DNA of 64,000 bases from positions 1 to 64,000 of the forward strand of contig JBNKQR010000010.1 of NCBI GenBank assembly GCA_050295975.1, read 5' to 3'. The position numbers and the translations under genes were made by a program. The stretch is from JAPHTQ01 sp050295975. Its GTDB lineage: Bacteria > Pseudomonadota > Gammaproteobacteria > Thiohalomonadales > Thiohalomonadaceae. Position 1 is the stretch's first letter; every line of letters starts with the position of its first letter. A model generated the notes under the pieces. It was not told where the DNA came from. It worked only from the letters and a program-made list of their open reading frames with translations, and made no database searches. This document shows, piece by piece, positions 7,120 through 15,696 of the stretch.

Positions 7120-9039
7120 TTAATGCTGACCAGCAGGGTCACCCACCGCATCATCCGGCTTTTCCTTTCCGGCCTTACTCGCACTGCCCTTATCGGACGG
7201 TGGCGAGGTTGTATCGGTCCAGTCACGCGGCGGACGCGGCTCATTCCCGTGCATGATGTCGTCGATCTGATCCTTGTCGATGGTCTCGTATTTCATCAAA
7301 GCATCGGCCATCAGGTGCAGAATATCGGTCTTCTCCGTGAGGATAGTACGTGACCGCTCGTAGTTCCGATCGATGAAGGAGCGGATCTCCTCATCAATGA
7401 TGTGCGCTGTTTCGTCGGAGACGTTCTTGTGCTGGGTTACTGAGCGGCCCAGGAACACCTCACCCTCTTCTTCGGTATAGGTTAGTGGTCCGAGTTTCTC
7501 GGAGAGTCCCCACTTGGTCACCATGTTCCGCGCCATTTCCGTAGCACGCTGGATATCGTTGGAGGCACCCGTGGTCACTTTTTCTGCACCGAAGATCAGC
7601 TCCTCAGCAATACGTCCACCGAACAGGCTAGATATCTGGCTCTCCAGGCGTTGCTTAGAGTAGCTGTAACGATCCTCTTCCGGTAGGAACATGGTCACAC
7701 CCAGAGCGCGGCCGCGAGGAATGATTGTCACCTTGTGCACCGGATCGTGATCCGGCACGCTAAGACCGACGATGGCATGTCCGGCCTCATGGTAGGCGGT
7801 AAGCTTCTTCTCTTCCTCATTCATGACCATCGATTTGCGCTCAGCGCCCATCATGATCTTGTCCTTGGCCCGCTCGAAGTCCTGCATGGTCACCAGGGTG
7901 TTGTTGCCGCGAGCGGCAAACAAGGCTGCCTCATTGACCAGATTGGCCAGGTCGGCACCGGAAAAACCCGGGGTACCACGGGCGATAACCGATGGGTTAA
8001 CGTCGTCAGCTGAAGGTACCTTGCGTGTATGTACCTTGAGGATCTGCTCACGACCACGCAGGTCAGGTAGCGGCACCACCACCTGGCGGTCGAAACGACC
8101 GGGACGTAGCAGGGCAGGGTCAAGAACGTCGGGACGGTTGGTGGCGGCGATGACAATGACACCTTCATTCCCTTCAAAACCATCCATCTCCACCAGCAAC
8201 TGGTTGAGGGTCTGTTCGCGCTCGTCATGACCACCGCCAAGACCGGCACCACGATGGCGACCCACCGCGTCAATCTCGTCGATAAAGATGATGCATGGAG
8301 CCTGCTTCTTAGCCTGCTCGAACATATCTCGTACACGTGAGGCACCGACACCGACAAACATCTCAACAAAGTCGGAACCGGAGATGGTGAAAAACGGCAC
8401 TTTGGCTTCACCGGCAATGGCCTTCGCCAGCAGGGTTTTACCTGTACCCGGAGGACCTACCATCAATACACCGCGGGGGATCTTGCCGCCCAGCTTGGTG
8501 AACTTGGAGGGGTCACGCAGAAACTCGACCAGTTCAGAGACATCCTCCTTGGCCTCTTCCACGCCGGCTACATCGGCGAAAGTGATCTTGACCTGATCCT
8601 CACCCAGCAGTCGGGCACGGCTCTTACCGAAAGACATGGCTCCACGGCCACCACCGCCACCCTGCATCTGTCGCATGAAGAAGATCCAGACACCGATCAG
8701 AAGCAGCATAGGGAACCAGGAGATGAAGATCTGCATCAGCATGCCTTCCTTCTCCGGTGGCTTAACTACGATCTCCACGTTATTGTTCAGCAGGTCCGCC
8801 ATCAGACCGGGGTCATTGGGCGCATAGGTGGTGAAGTGGGTGTTGTCCTCGTTGGTACCGAGGATGGTCTGGCCCTCAATGAGGACGCTCTTCACCTTGC
8901 CCTGACGGACATCATTGATGAATGTGGAGTACCCGAGTGGTGCGGGTGCACTACGCTGGGGACCAAAATTGGTAAACACCGACATCAAAATGAAGGCGAT
9001 CACCACCCACAGCAAAATATTCTTGGCGATATCGTTCAA
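7120..9039 (-). CDS. ftsH: ATP-dependent zinc metalloprotease FtsH
   Basis: Membrane-bound AAA+ protease, 639 residues, that degrades misfolded membrane proteins and short-lived regulators such as LpxC and sigma-32 in relatives. Two membrane helices lie at about residues 5-24 and 104-122, with a periplasmic domain between. The Walker A motif GPPGTGKT is at 195-202, Walker B IFIDEID at 251-257, the second region of homology near 302-320, and the zinc site HEAGH at 417-421. The C-terminal tail is polar and low in complexity. It follows rlmE by 73 bases, the conserved rlmE-ftsH pair. Confidence 0.98.
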   Translation of the reverse strand: MNDIAKNILLWVVIAFILMSVFTNFGPQRSAPAPLGYSTFINDVRQGKVKSVLIEGQTILGTNEDNTHFTTYAPNDPGLMADLLNNNVEIVVKPPEKEGMLMQIFISWFPMLLLIGVWIFFMRQMQGGGGGRGAMSFGKSRARLLGEDQVKITFADVAGVEEAKEDVSELVEFLRDPSKFTKLGGKIPRGVLMVGPPGTGKTLLAKAIAGEAKVPFFTISGSDFVEMFVGVGASRVRDMFEQAKKQAPCIIFIDEIDAVGRHRGAGLGGGHDEREQTLNQLLVEMDGFEGNEGVIVIAATNRPDVLDPALLRPGRFDRQVVVPLPDLRGREQILKVHTRKVPSADDVNPSVIARGTPGFSGADLANLVNEAALFAARGNNTLVTMQDFERAKDKIMMGAERKSMVMNEEEKKLTAYHEAGHAIVGLSVPDHDPVHKVTIIPRGRALGVTMFLPEEDRYSYSKQRLESQISSLFGGRIAEELIFGAEKVTTGASNDIQRATEMARNMVTKWGLSEKLGPLTYTEEEGEVFLGRSVTQHKNVSDETAHIIDEEIRSFIDRNYERSRTILTEKTDILHLMADALMKYETIDKDQIDDIMHGNEPRPPRDWTDTTSPPSDKGSASKAGKEKPDDAVGDPAGQH

Positions 9040-9112
9040 GGTGTTTCCTCGACTCGTGTCATCATAAAGTTAGCACTCGGAACAGTTTCCGACGCAATTA
9101 CTCTGTACGTTA

Positions 9113-9733
9113 CTACACAATATAGTTCCGGGCCAGTAAGTAAACTTCCCGCGATCGGCCACGTGATGCGGCTGGTTTGCGGATAATCACCTTACCGAAG
9201 GCGGCTCGGCAATCCTTAATGAACGCCTCGGAACCCTCACCCTGGAAGAGCTTTACCAGCATATTTCCACCCGGCTTGAGCACTGTGCGGCACAGCTCCA
9301 GGGTTAGTTCGACCAGATAGATAGCCCGTGGCTGATCCACACTCTTCACACCACTCATGTTGGGGGCCATATCACTCATTACAAGATCAACCTGCTTACC
9401 ATCCAGAGCGGCCAGCAGCTGTTGCAGTACCTCATCCTCACGGAAATCACCGTGCAACACCGTCACCTCGGGGATCGGGTCCATTTCCAGAATATCCAGT
9501 GCAACCACCAGCCCCTTTGAACCCACCCGATTGGCCGCGATCTGGGTCCAGCCACCCGGGGCGGCACCCAGGTCGACCACCGTCATACCTGGCTTGAGCA
9601 GCTTATCCTTGTCGTCGATCTCCAGTAGCTTGTAAGCGGCACGAGAACGATAACCCTCCTGCTGCGCACGCACTACGTACTGATCGTTGAAATGTTCTTT
9701 CAACCAGCCACTGCTGGTTTTGCTTCTAGCCAT
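9113..9733 (-). CDS. rlmE: 23S rRNA 2'-O-methyltransferase RlmE (FtsJ/RrmJ)
   Basis: Methylates U2552 of 23S rRNA with S-adenosylmethionine, a late step in large-subunit assembly. The 206-residue protein carries the SAM loop DLGAAPGGW and the full catalytic tetrad by position: K35, D121 (SDMAPN), K161 (LVKLFQG) and E196 (SREVYLL). It is transcribed away from yhbY and is followed by ftsH, the same arrangement as in E. coli, where the pair is heat-shock controlled. I could not find a sigma-32 site upstream. Confidence 0.97.
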   Translation of the reverse strand: MARSKTSSGWLKEHFNDQYVVRAQQEGYRSRAAYKLLEIDDKDKLLKPGMTVVDLGAAPGGWTQIAANRVGSKGLVVALDILEMDPIPEVTVLHGDFREDEVLQQLLAALDGKQVDLVMSDMAPNMSGVKSVDQPRAIYLVELTLELCRTVLKPGGNMLVKLFQGEGSEAFIKDCRAAFGKVIIRKPAASRGRSREVYLLARNYIV

Positions 9734-9894
9734 GAAAACCCCTAAAACATATATATCGCCAAGTACGGGAGTGAAGCGAAGACATATCGCTATTACTTTG
9801 CGTACCTTGCACTAGAACATCTTGCAGATTGTAGTTGCAAGAATATCGGCAGAAGGCTATGTTTGCCTCCCTTCTCTCCGACGGACCCAGTGCA

Positions 9895-10185
9895 ATGGCC
9901 CTGACTCAAGCCCAAAAACGACATTTACGCGGATTGGCCCATAAACTCAAGCCAGTGGTGATGCTCGGCAATGCAGGGTTCAGCGAAGGCGTAGCCAATG
10001 AGCTGGAACTGACGTTGGAACACCATGAGTTGATCAAGGTGCGTGTCACTGCTGAAGACCGCGAGACCCGAGACGCCCTGATTAAAGAAATGTGTGCCAC
10101 GGTAAATTGCGAACTGGTACAACGCATCGGTCACATCGCCGTGATCTATCGCAAAGCGAAGAAACCGACTATTCGCCTGTCCTGA
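9895..10185 (+). CDS. yhbY: Ribosome assembly RNA-binding protein YhbY (CRM domain)
   Basis: A 96-residue single CRM-domain protein that binds pre-50S particles. The ATG at 9895 gives the family start (LTQAQKRHLRGLAHKLKPVV). The frame continues upstream to 9835, but that part has no family match. The GxxG loop GNAG is near residue 24, and the conserved HHELIKVRV follows. It is divergent from rlmE, and its 3' end overlaps the convergent DUF4149 gene by 17 bases, so no space is left for a terminator between them. Confidence 0.94.
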   Translation: MALTQAQKRHLRGLAHKLKPVVMLGNAGFSEGVANELELTLEHHELIKVRVTAEDRETRDALIKEMCATVNCELVQRIGHIAVIYRKAKKPTIRLS

Positions 10186-10621
10186 TATCCTTACGCTCCA
10201 TTAGCAACAACAGCGCAAGACCACAGAGGCTATTGACCAGATAGAGGCTCGAGGCCACACCGTGCAACTTGCCGAAACGGGCCGCCTCTTCGCTCCCCTC
10301 CACCAGCCCGCCGATCTTCAGCTCAGCCATCATCGGCTGGATCCAGAACTCGCCAACAACAACGATCAACAGCATCACCGCCAGTAACCGCACCACCCAA
10401 CTGGAGAGCGGCTTTACCGTGGTGAACAGGGATTTTGCCAACAGCAGACCGCCGCTGAACAGGCCGAGATAACTGAGGCTGGTGAACATCTTACCCGCCA
10501 ACATCCCCGCCGTAATACGATCGTCGAGGCTGGCAAAGAGGATTGGCACGGCCAGGTAGCCAATGATCCAGAGTCCCCCCACCCATAGGGTGAGCAAAAT
10601 TCGTTCGCCGTAATTTAACAA
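10169..10621 (-). CDS. DUF4149 membrane protein
   Basis: A 150-residue inner-membrane protein with four hydrophobic helices at about residues 9-30, 47-65, 75-96 and 125-143. The N-terminal ERILLTLWVGGLWIIGYLAVP is typical of the DUF4149 family, whose function is unknown. It lies seven bases after greA and is probably the last gene of a carA-carB-greA transcript. This position after greA is seen in other gammaproteobacteria, but I know no experiment that explains it. Family assignment is from sequence features alone. Confidence 0.8.
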   Translation of the reverse strand: MLNYGERILLTLWVGGLWIIGYLAVPILFASLDDRITAGMLAGKMFTSLSYLGLFSGGLLLAKSLFTTVKPLSSWVVRLLAVMLLIVVVGEFWIQPMMAELKIGGLVEGSEEAARFGKLHGVASSLYLVNSLCGLALLLLMERKDIRTGE

Positions 10622-10627
10622 CCGGGA

Positions 10628-11104
10628 TTACTCAAATCTAACCGCGACGATTTCGTACTCTTTCTCTCCACCCGGCGCCTGGAATACCGCCACATCATCT
10701 ACCTCTTTGCCGATCAGGGCACGGGCGATGGGTGAGGTCACAGAGATCTTGCCCTGTTTGATATCGGCCTCATCCTCACCGACGATCTGGTAGGTCACTT
10801 CTTTATCGGCCTCCAGGTCGAGCAGATCCACGGTGGCACTGAACAGCACCTTGTTACCGCTAAGCGTCTTGGGATCGATAATCTGAGCGTGGGAGATCTT
10901 GCCCTCGATCTCCTGGATACGTCCTTCGATAAAGCTCTGCTGCTCGCGAGCGGCGTGATACTCGGCATTCTCCTTGAGATCACCATGCTCACGCGCGTCG
11001 GCAATCGCCTGGATCACACGCGGACGTTGAACGGATTTAAGCTCAGTAAGCTCGGCGCGCAATTTCTCCGCGCCATAAACCGTCATCGGTGTCTTGCTGC
11101 TCAT
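10628..11104 (-). CDS. greA: Transcription elongation factor GreA
   Basis: Rescues backtracked RNA polymerase by stimulating cleavage of the nascent RNA. The 158 residues comprise an N-terminal antiparallel coiled coil (about 1-75) and a C-terminal FKBP-like domain. The acidic tip motif DAREHGDLKENAEYHAA, which enters the polymerase channel, is intact. The length equals that of E. coli GreA. Its start overlaps the carB stop by four bases (ATGA), so it is translated from the carAB message. Confidence 0.98.
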   Translation of the reverse strand: MSSKTPMTVYGAEKLRAELTELKSVQRPRVIQAIADAREHGDLKENAEYHAAREQQSFIEGRIQEIEGKISHAQIIDPKTLSGNKVLFSATVDLLDLEADKEVTYQIVGEDEADIKQGKISVTSPIARALIGKEVDDVAVFQAPGGEKEYEIVAVRFE

Positions 11105-14100
11105 CGGTTCAACTCCTTGTGCAGGTCCTGCAGGCGGTTCACCTCTGTCAGACCACGCTTTTTCAACGCGCGTGTGGTGGCAGAGGCTCCGGCCAGTGTA
11201 GTGGTGTAGGTTACTTTATGTTGTAACGCCTCGCGCCGAATCAGGTAGGAATCGGCAATGGCCTGCTTGTCTTCAGTGGTGTTGATGATAAAACTGATCT
11301 CGTCGTTCTTAATCATATCAACGATATGCGGCCGCTCTTCAGTGACTTTATTCACCACTTCACACGCTACTCCCGCCTCTTGAATAACTTTGGCGGTACG
11401 GCGCGTGGCGACAACGCTGAAACCCAGCTCAACCAGATCACGAGCGATGGCAACCACACCCGGTTTCTCTCGGTCACGCACGCTGATGAAGGCACGGCCA
11501 CCGCTCGGCATGGAAACACCGGCGCCAAGCTGAGCCTTATTGTAAGCCTCGCCGAAGGTACGACCGACACCCATTACCTCACCGGTAGACTTCATCTCAG
11601 GGCCGAGGATCGGGTCGACCCCGGGGAATTTAATGAAGGGGAATACTGCCTCCTTCACCGAGAAGTAATCGGGTACCACCTCTCCGCTAATCCCCTGCTG
11701 CTTCAGGGTCTGACCGACCATACAGCGTGCGGCGATCTTGGCCAGCGGCCTTGAGGTTGCCTTGGAGACGAAGGGTACGGTACGTGAGGCCCGCGGATTC
11801 ACCTCCAGAACATAGACCTCATCACCCTTGATAGCGAACTGGGTATTCATCAGGCCAACCACGTTCAGCGCCCTGGCCATCGAGGCTATCTGTCCACGCA
11901 GTTCATCCTGCAGGGCGGCACTCAGGCTGTAGGGCGGCAGGGAGCAGGCAGAGTCACCGGAGTGAACCCCGGCCTGTTCGATATGCTCCATAATGCCGCC
12001 GATAACCACCTCTTCGCCGTCGCAGATGGCGTCCACGTCGATCTCAATGGCGTCATCAAGGAAGCGATCCAGCAGTACCGGCGATTCATTCGAGACCTTC
12101 ACCGCATCACGCATATAGGTGCGCAGTTCCGCTTCGTTAAAGACGATCTCCATCGCCCGGCCACCCAACACATAGGAAGGACGGACCACCAGCGGATAAC
12201 CGATCTCCTCAGCCAGCTTAACCGCCTGTTCCGGTTCACGAGCGGTACGGTTGGGCGGCTGACGCAGACCCAGTTTCTCGATCATCTGCTGGAAGCGCTC
12301 GCGGTCTTCCGCCAGATCGATGGAGTCCGGTGTGGTGCCGATGATCGGTGCCCCGGCAGCCTCCAGATCACGGGCCAGTTTCAGTGGGGTCTGGCCGCCG
12401 TACTGAACGATGACGCCCTTGGGTTTTTCCAGCTCGATGATCTCGAGCACATCTTCCAGAGTCAGCGGTTCGAAGTAGAGGCGATCCGAGGTGTCGTAAT
12501 CGGTGGAGACAGTCTCCGGGTTACAGTTGACCATGATGGTTTCGTAACCATCGTCGCGCATTGCCAGTGCGGCGTGGACACAGCAGTAATCGAATTCGAT
12601 CCCCTGACCGATACGGTTAGGACCGCCGCCGAGGACCATGATCTTGTCACGGTTGGTGGGTGCGGCCTCACACTCTTCCTCGTAGGTGGAGTACATGTAG
12701 GCAGTGGAAGTGGCAAACTCCGCGGCGCAGGTGTCGACGCGCTTATACACCGGGCGTACTCCGAGATCGTGGCGCAGCTTGCGCAACTCGCCCTCTTTCA
12801 TCCCCAGCAGTTTTGCCAGACGACGGTCAGAGAAGCCCTTCCGCTTGAGGCGGAACATTGTGTTTTTATCTAAGCCACCAACACCCTGCTCACGCACCTG
12901 TGCTTCCAGTTTGATCAGCTCTTCGATCTGCACCAGGAACCAGCGGTCGATACGGGTCAGTTCGTGCACATCTTCTACACTGAAGCCGGCACGGAAGGCG
13001 TCACCAATATAAAAAACACGTTCAGCAGTGGGGCGGCGCAGGGCACGACGCAGGTTTTCTACCGCATCCTCGCCTTCCAGATCGAACATCTCATCGAAGC
13101 CGTCGACCCCGATCTCCATTCCGCGTAGCGCCTTTTGCAGCGACTCCTGCTGGCTGCGGCCAATAGCCATCACCTCGCCCACCGACTTCATCTGGGTGGT
13201 AAGGGTGTCCTCGGCCTTGGGGAATTTCTCGAAGGTAAAGCGCGGTATCTTGGTAACCACATAGTCGATACTCGGCTCGAAGGAGGCCGGAGTGGCGCCA
13301 CCGGTGATCTCGTTCTGCAACTCGTCGAGGGTATAACCGACTGCCAGTTTGGCTGCCACCTTGGCGATGGGGAAACCGGTGGCCTTGGAGGCGAGCGCCG
13401 AGGAGCGGGATACCCGCGGATTCATCTCGATGATGGTCATGCGCCCATCAAGCGGGTTGATCGCAAACTGTACGTTGGAGCCACCGGTATCGACGCCGAT
13501 CTCGCGCAGAACCGCCAACGAGGCGTCACGCATGATCTGATATTCCTTATCAGTCAGGGTCTGTGCCGGGGCAACGGTGATCGAGTCACCGGTGTGCACC
13601 CCCATCGGATCGAAGTTCTCGATGGAACAGATGATGATGCAGTTGTCCTTACGGTCGCGCACCACCTCCATCTCGTACTCTTTCCAGCCAAGGATCGACT
13701 CTTCGATCAGCAGTTCGTTGGTCGGCGAAAGGTCGAGGCCGCGCTCACAGATCTCGACGAACTCCTCCTTGTTATAGGCGATACCGCCACCGGAACCGCC
13801 CATGGTGAATGAGGGACGAATGATGGTCGGGAAACCCACCTGGGCCTGCACCTGCCACGCCTCTTCCATGGAGTGGGCCACCGCAGCGCGGGGCATCTCC
13901 AGGCCGATCTTCAACATCGCCTGGTGGAACTTGTCGCGGTCTTCGGCCTTATCGATGGCCTCACGGCTGGCGCCGATCATCTCTACGCCGAACTCTTCCA
14001 GCACCCCTTCACGGGCCAGGTCCAGGGCACAGTTAAGCGCGGTCTGGCCACCCATGGTGGGTAGTACCGCATCCGGGCGCTCCTTCTCGATTATCTTCGC

Positions 14101-14322
14101 TACGGTCTGCCAGGTGATCGGCTCGATGTAGGTGGCGTCGGCCATCTCCGGGTCGGTCATGATAGTGGCCGGGTTGGAGTTCACCAGAATGACCCGGTAG
14201 CCCTCCTCGCGCAGCGCCTTGCAGGCCTGGGCACCGGAATAGTCGAACTCACAGGCCTGGCCGATGACGATAGGACCGGCGCCGATGATGAGGATGCTCT
14301 GTATGTCTGTACGCTTTGGCAT
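11101..14322 (-). CDS. carB: Carbamoyl-phosphate synthase large subunit
   Basis: Makes carbamoyl phosphate from bicarbonate, ATP and ammonia delivered by CarA, for arginine and pyrimidine synthesis. The 1073-residue protein is the tandem of two ATP-grasp halves, with motifs RPSFTMGGSGGG in the first and RPSYVLGGRAME in the second, and a C-terminal MGS-like allosteric domain (about 940-1073). The length matches E. coli CarB exactly. It follows carA by 24 bases and overlaps greA by four. Confidence 0.99.
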   Translation of the reverse strand: MPKRTDIQSILIIGAGPIVIGQACEFDYSGAQACKALREEGYRVILVNSNPATIMTDPEMADATYIEPITWQTVAKIIEKERPDAVLPTMGGQTALNCALDLAREGVLEEFGVEMIGASREAIDKAEDRDKFHQAMLKIGLEMPRAAVAHSMEEAWQVQAQVGFPTIIRPSFTMGGSGGGIAYNKEEFVEICERGLDLSPTNELLIEESILGWKEYEMEVVRDRKDNCIIICSIENFDPMGVHTGDSITVAPAQTLTDKEYQIMRDASLAVLREIGVDTGGSNVQFAINPLDGRMTIIEMNPRVSRSSALASKATGFPIAKVAAKLAVGYTLDELQNEITGGATPASFEPSIDYVVTKIPRFTFEKFPKAEDTLTTQMKSVGEVMAIGRSQQESLQKALRGMEIGVDGFDEMFDLEGEDAVENLRRALRRPTAERVFYIGDAFRAGFSVEDVHELTRIDRWFLVQIEELIKLEAQVREQGVGGLDKNTMFRLKRKGFSDRRLAKLLGMKEGELRKLRHDLGVRPVYKRVDTCAAEFATSTAYMYSTYEEECEAAPTNRDKIMVLGGGPNRIGQGIEFDYCCVHAALAMRDDGYETIMVNCNPETVSTDYDTSDRLYFEPLTLEDVLEIIELEKPKGVIVQYGGQTPLKLARDLEAAGAPIIGTTPDSIDLAEDRERFQQMIEKLGLRQPPNRTAREPEQAVKLAEEIGYPLVVRPSYVLGGRAMEIVFNEAELRTYMRDAVKVSNESPVLLDRFLDDAIEIDVDAICDGEEVVIGGIMEHIEQAGVHSGDSACSLPPYSLSAALQDELRGQIASMARALNVVGLMNTQFAIKGDEVYVLEVNPRASRTVPFVSKATSRPLAKIAARCMVGQTLKQQGISGEVVPDYFSVKEAVFPFIKFPGVDPILGPEMKSTGEVMGVGRTFGEAYNKAQLGAGVSMPSGGRAFISVRDREKPGVVAIARDLVELGFSVVATRRTAKVIQEAGVACEVVNKVTEERPHIVDMIKNDEISFIINTTEDKQAIADSYLIRREALQHKVTYTTTLAGASATTRALKKRGLTEVNRLQDLHKELNR

Positions 14323-14346
14323 TGCTCTAAAAACTACTCCGAGGCT

Positions 14347-15507
14347 CTATTTCTTGCTGTCTTCGATCAGTTCGATGAAGTGGTCAAACAACGGGGCGAC
14401 GTCGTGGGGGCCAGGGCTCGCTTCCGGGTGTCCCTGGAAACTGAAGGCCGGGCAATCGGTACGGTGAACCCCTTGCAACGAACCATCAAACAGCGAACGG
14501 TGGGTGGTGCGCAGGTTGGCGGGCAGGGTCTTCTCATCGACCGCGAAACCGTGGTTCTGCGAGGTGATCATCACCACGCGGCTGTCCACGTCCTGCACCG
14601 GGTGGTTGGCACCGTGGTGGCCGAACTTCATCTTCTCGGTCTTTGCGCCACTGGCGAGGCCAAGCAGTTGATGGCCGAGACAGATACCGAACATGGGAAT
14701 GCCGCTTGCCGCCAGCTCCTGAATCGCTGTAATGGCGTAGTCGCAGGGTTCCGGGTCACCGGGACCGTTAGAAAGGAACACGCCATCAGGCTTGAGCTTC
14801 ATGATCTCATCCGCCGGGGTCTGCGCCGGTACCACGGTGAGGCGGCAGCCGCGATCCACCAGCATCCGCAGGATGTTGCGTTTTACACCGAAGTCGAAGG
14901 CGACCACATGGTGTGGCAGCACCTCTTCAATATTGCCGTCCGGGTGGCCGGGAAGACCGCCCTCAAGGCTCCAGGTCCCCTGGACCCACTCATAGGGCTG
15001 GCCGGTGGTGACCTCCTTGGCCAGGTCCATCCCTTTGAGACCGGGGAAACCCTTTGCCGCCGCTACCGCCGCCTCGGCGTCGATATTTTCACCGGCGACG
15101 ATGCAACCATTCTGAGCACCCTTCTCTCGCAAGATACGGGTCAGCTTGCGGGTGTCGATGTCGGCAATCCCCACCACCTTGTTCTGGCGCAGGTACTCGT
15201 CCAGCGCCATCTCGCAGCGCCAGCTACTGGCCAGCAGCGGCAGATCGCGGATCACAAGTCCGGCAGCGAAGACCGCGGAGGACTCTTCATCCTCGACGTT
15301 GGTGCCGGTATTGCCGATATGAGGATAGGTCAGGGTGACGATCTGTCGGGCATAGGACGGATCGGTAAGGATCTCCTGGTAACCGGTGATAGCTGTGTTG
15401 AACACCACTTCACCAACGGTCTGCCCTTCAATACCGATGGACTCACCCCAGAACAGGGTGCCATCTTCAAGGGCCAGCAGGGCCGGTTGCCGCAAGGTAA
15501 CCTCCAC
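14347..15507 (-). CDS. carA: Carbamoyl-phosphate synthase small subunit
   Basis: Glutamine amidotransferase subunit, 386 residues, that hydrolyses glutamine and channels ammonia to CarB. The catalytic cysteine is C276 in GICLGHQLL, and the partner His-Glu pair is in FQGHPEASPGP. The start is GTG at 15507, which matches the family N-terminus; no clear ribosome site precedes it. A stable hairpin lies in the leader just upstream, so initiation may be controlled. Confidence 0.98.
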   Translation of the reverse strand: MEVTLRQPALLALEDGTLFWGESIGIEGQTVGEVVFNTAITGYQEILTDPSYARQIVTLTYPHIGNTGTNVEDEESSAVFAAGLVIRDLPLLASSWRCEMALDEYLRQNKVVGIADIDTRKLTRILREKGAQNGCIVAGENIDAEAAVAAAKGFPGLKGMDLAKEVTTGQPYEWVQGTWSLEGGLPGHPDGNIEEVLPHHVVAFDFGVKRNILRMLVDRGCRLTVVPAQTPADEIMKLKPDGVFLSNGPGDPEPCDYAITAIQELAASGIPMFGICLGHQLLGLASGAKTEKMKFGHHGANHPVQDVDSRVVMITSQNHGFAVDEKTLPANLRTTHRSLFDGSLQGVHRTDCPAFSFQGHPEASPGPHDVAPLFDHFIELIEDSKK

Positions 15508-15521
15508 GTGTCAGATGTGCA

Positions 15522-15553
15522 AAGCGGGAGGGGCCACAAGACCCATCCCGCTT
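15522..15553 (-). promoter_or_regulatory. Leader hairpin before carA
   Basis: Perfect eight-base arms AAGCGGGA and TCCCGCTT with an inner GGG/CCC pair enclose a loop of about eight bases, 15 bases upstream of the GTG start of carA. No T-run follows, so it is not a simple terminator. It could control translation or mRNA stability in a pyrimidine gene. Function is a guess. Confidence 0.4.
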
Positions 15554-15696
15554 CAGAAAGTTGATAAATAGGCGCGGATAAACGCCGGGGGAATCAGTCG
15601 CGCAATTGTAATAGATGGGCCGCGCCCCTGTCTACGAATAGCGCCAAAAGGGTGCAGAAGAGCTACCATTAGGTCGACGGAAAGACGGGAAACTGG

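Noticed and set aside
14380..15564. Open frame of 394 codons on the plus strand opposite carA
   Set aside because: carA is complete and conserved; the antisense frame has no family features.
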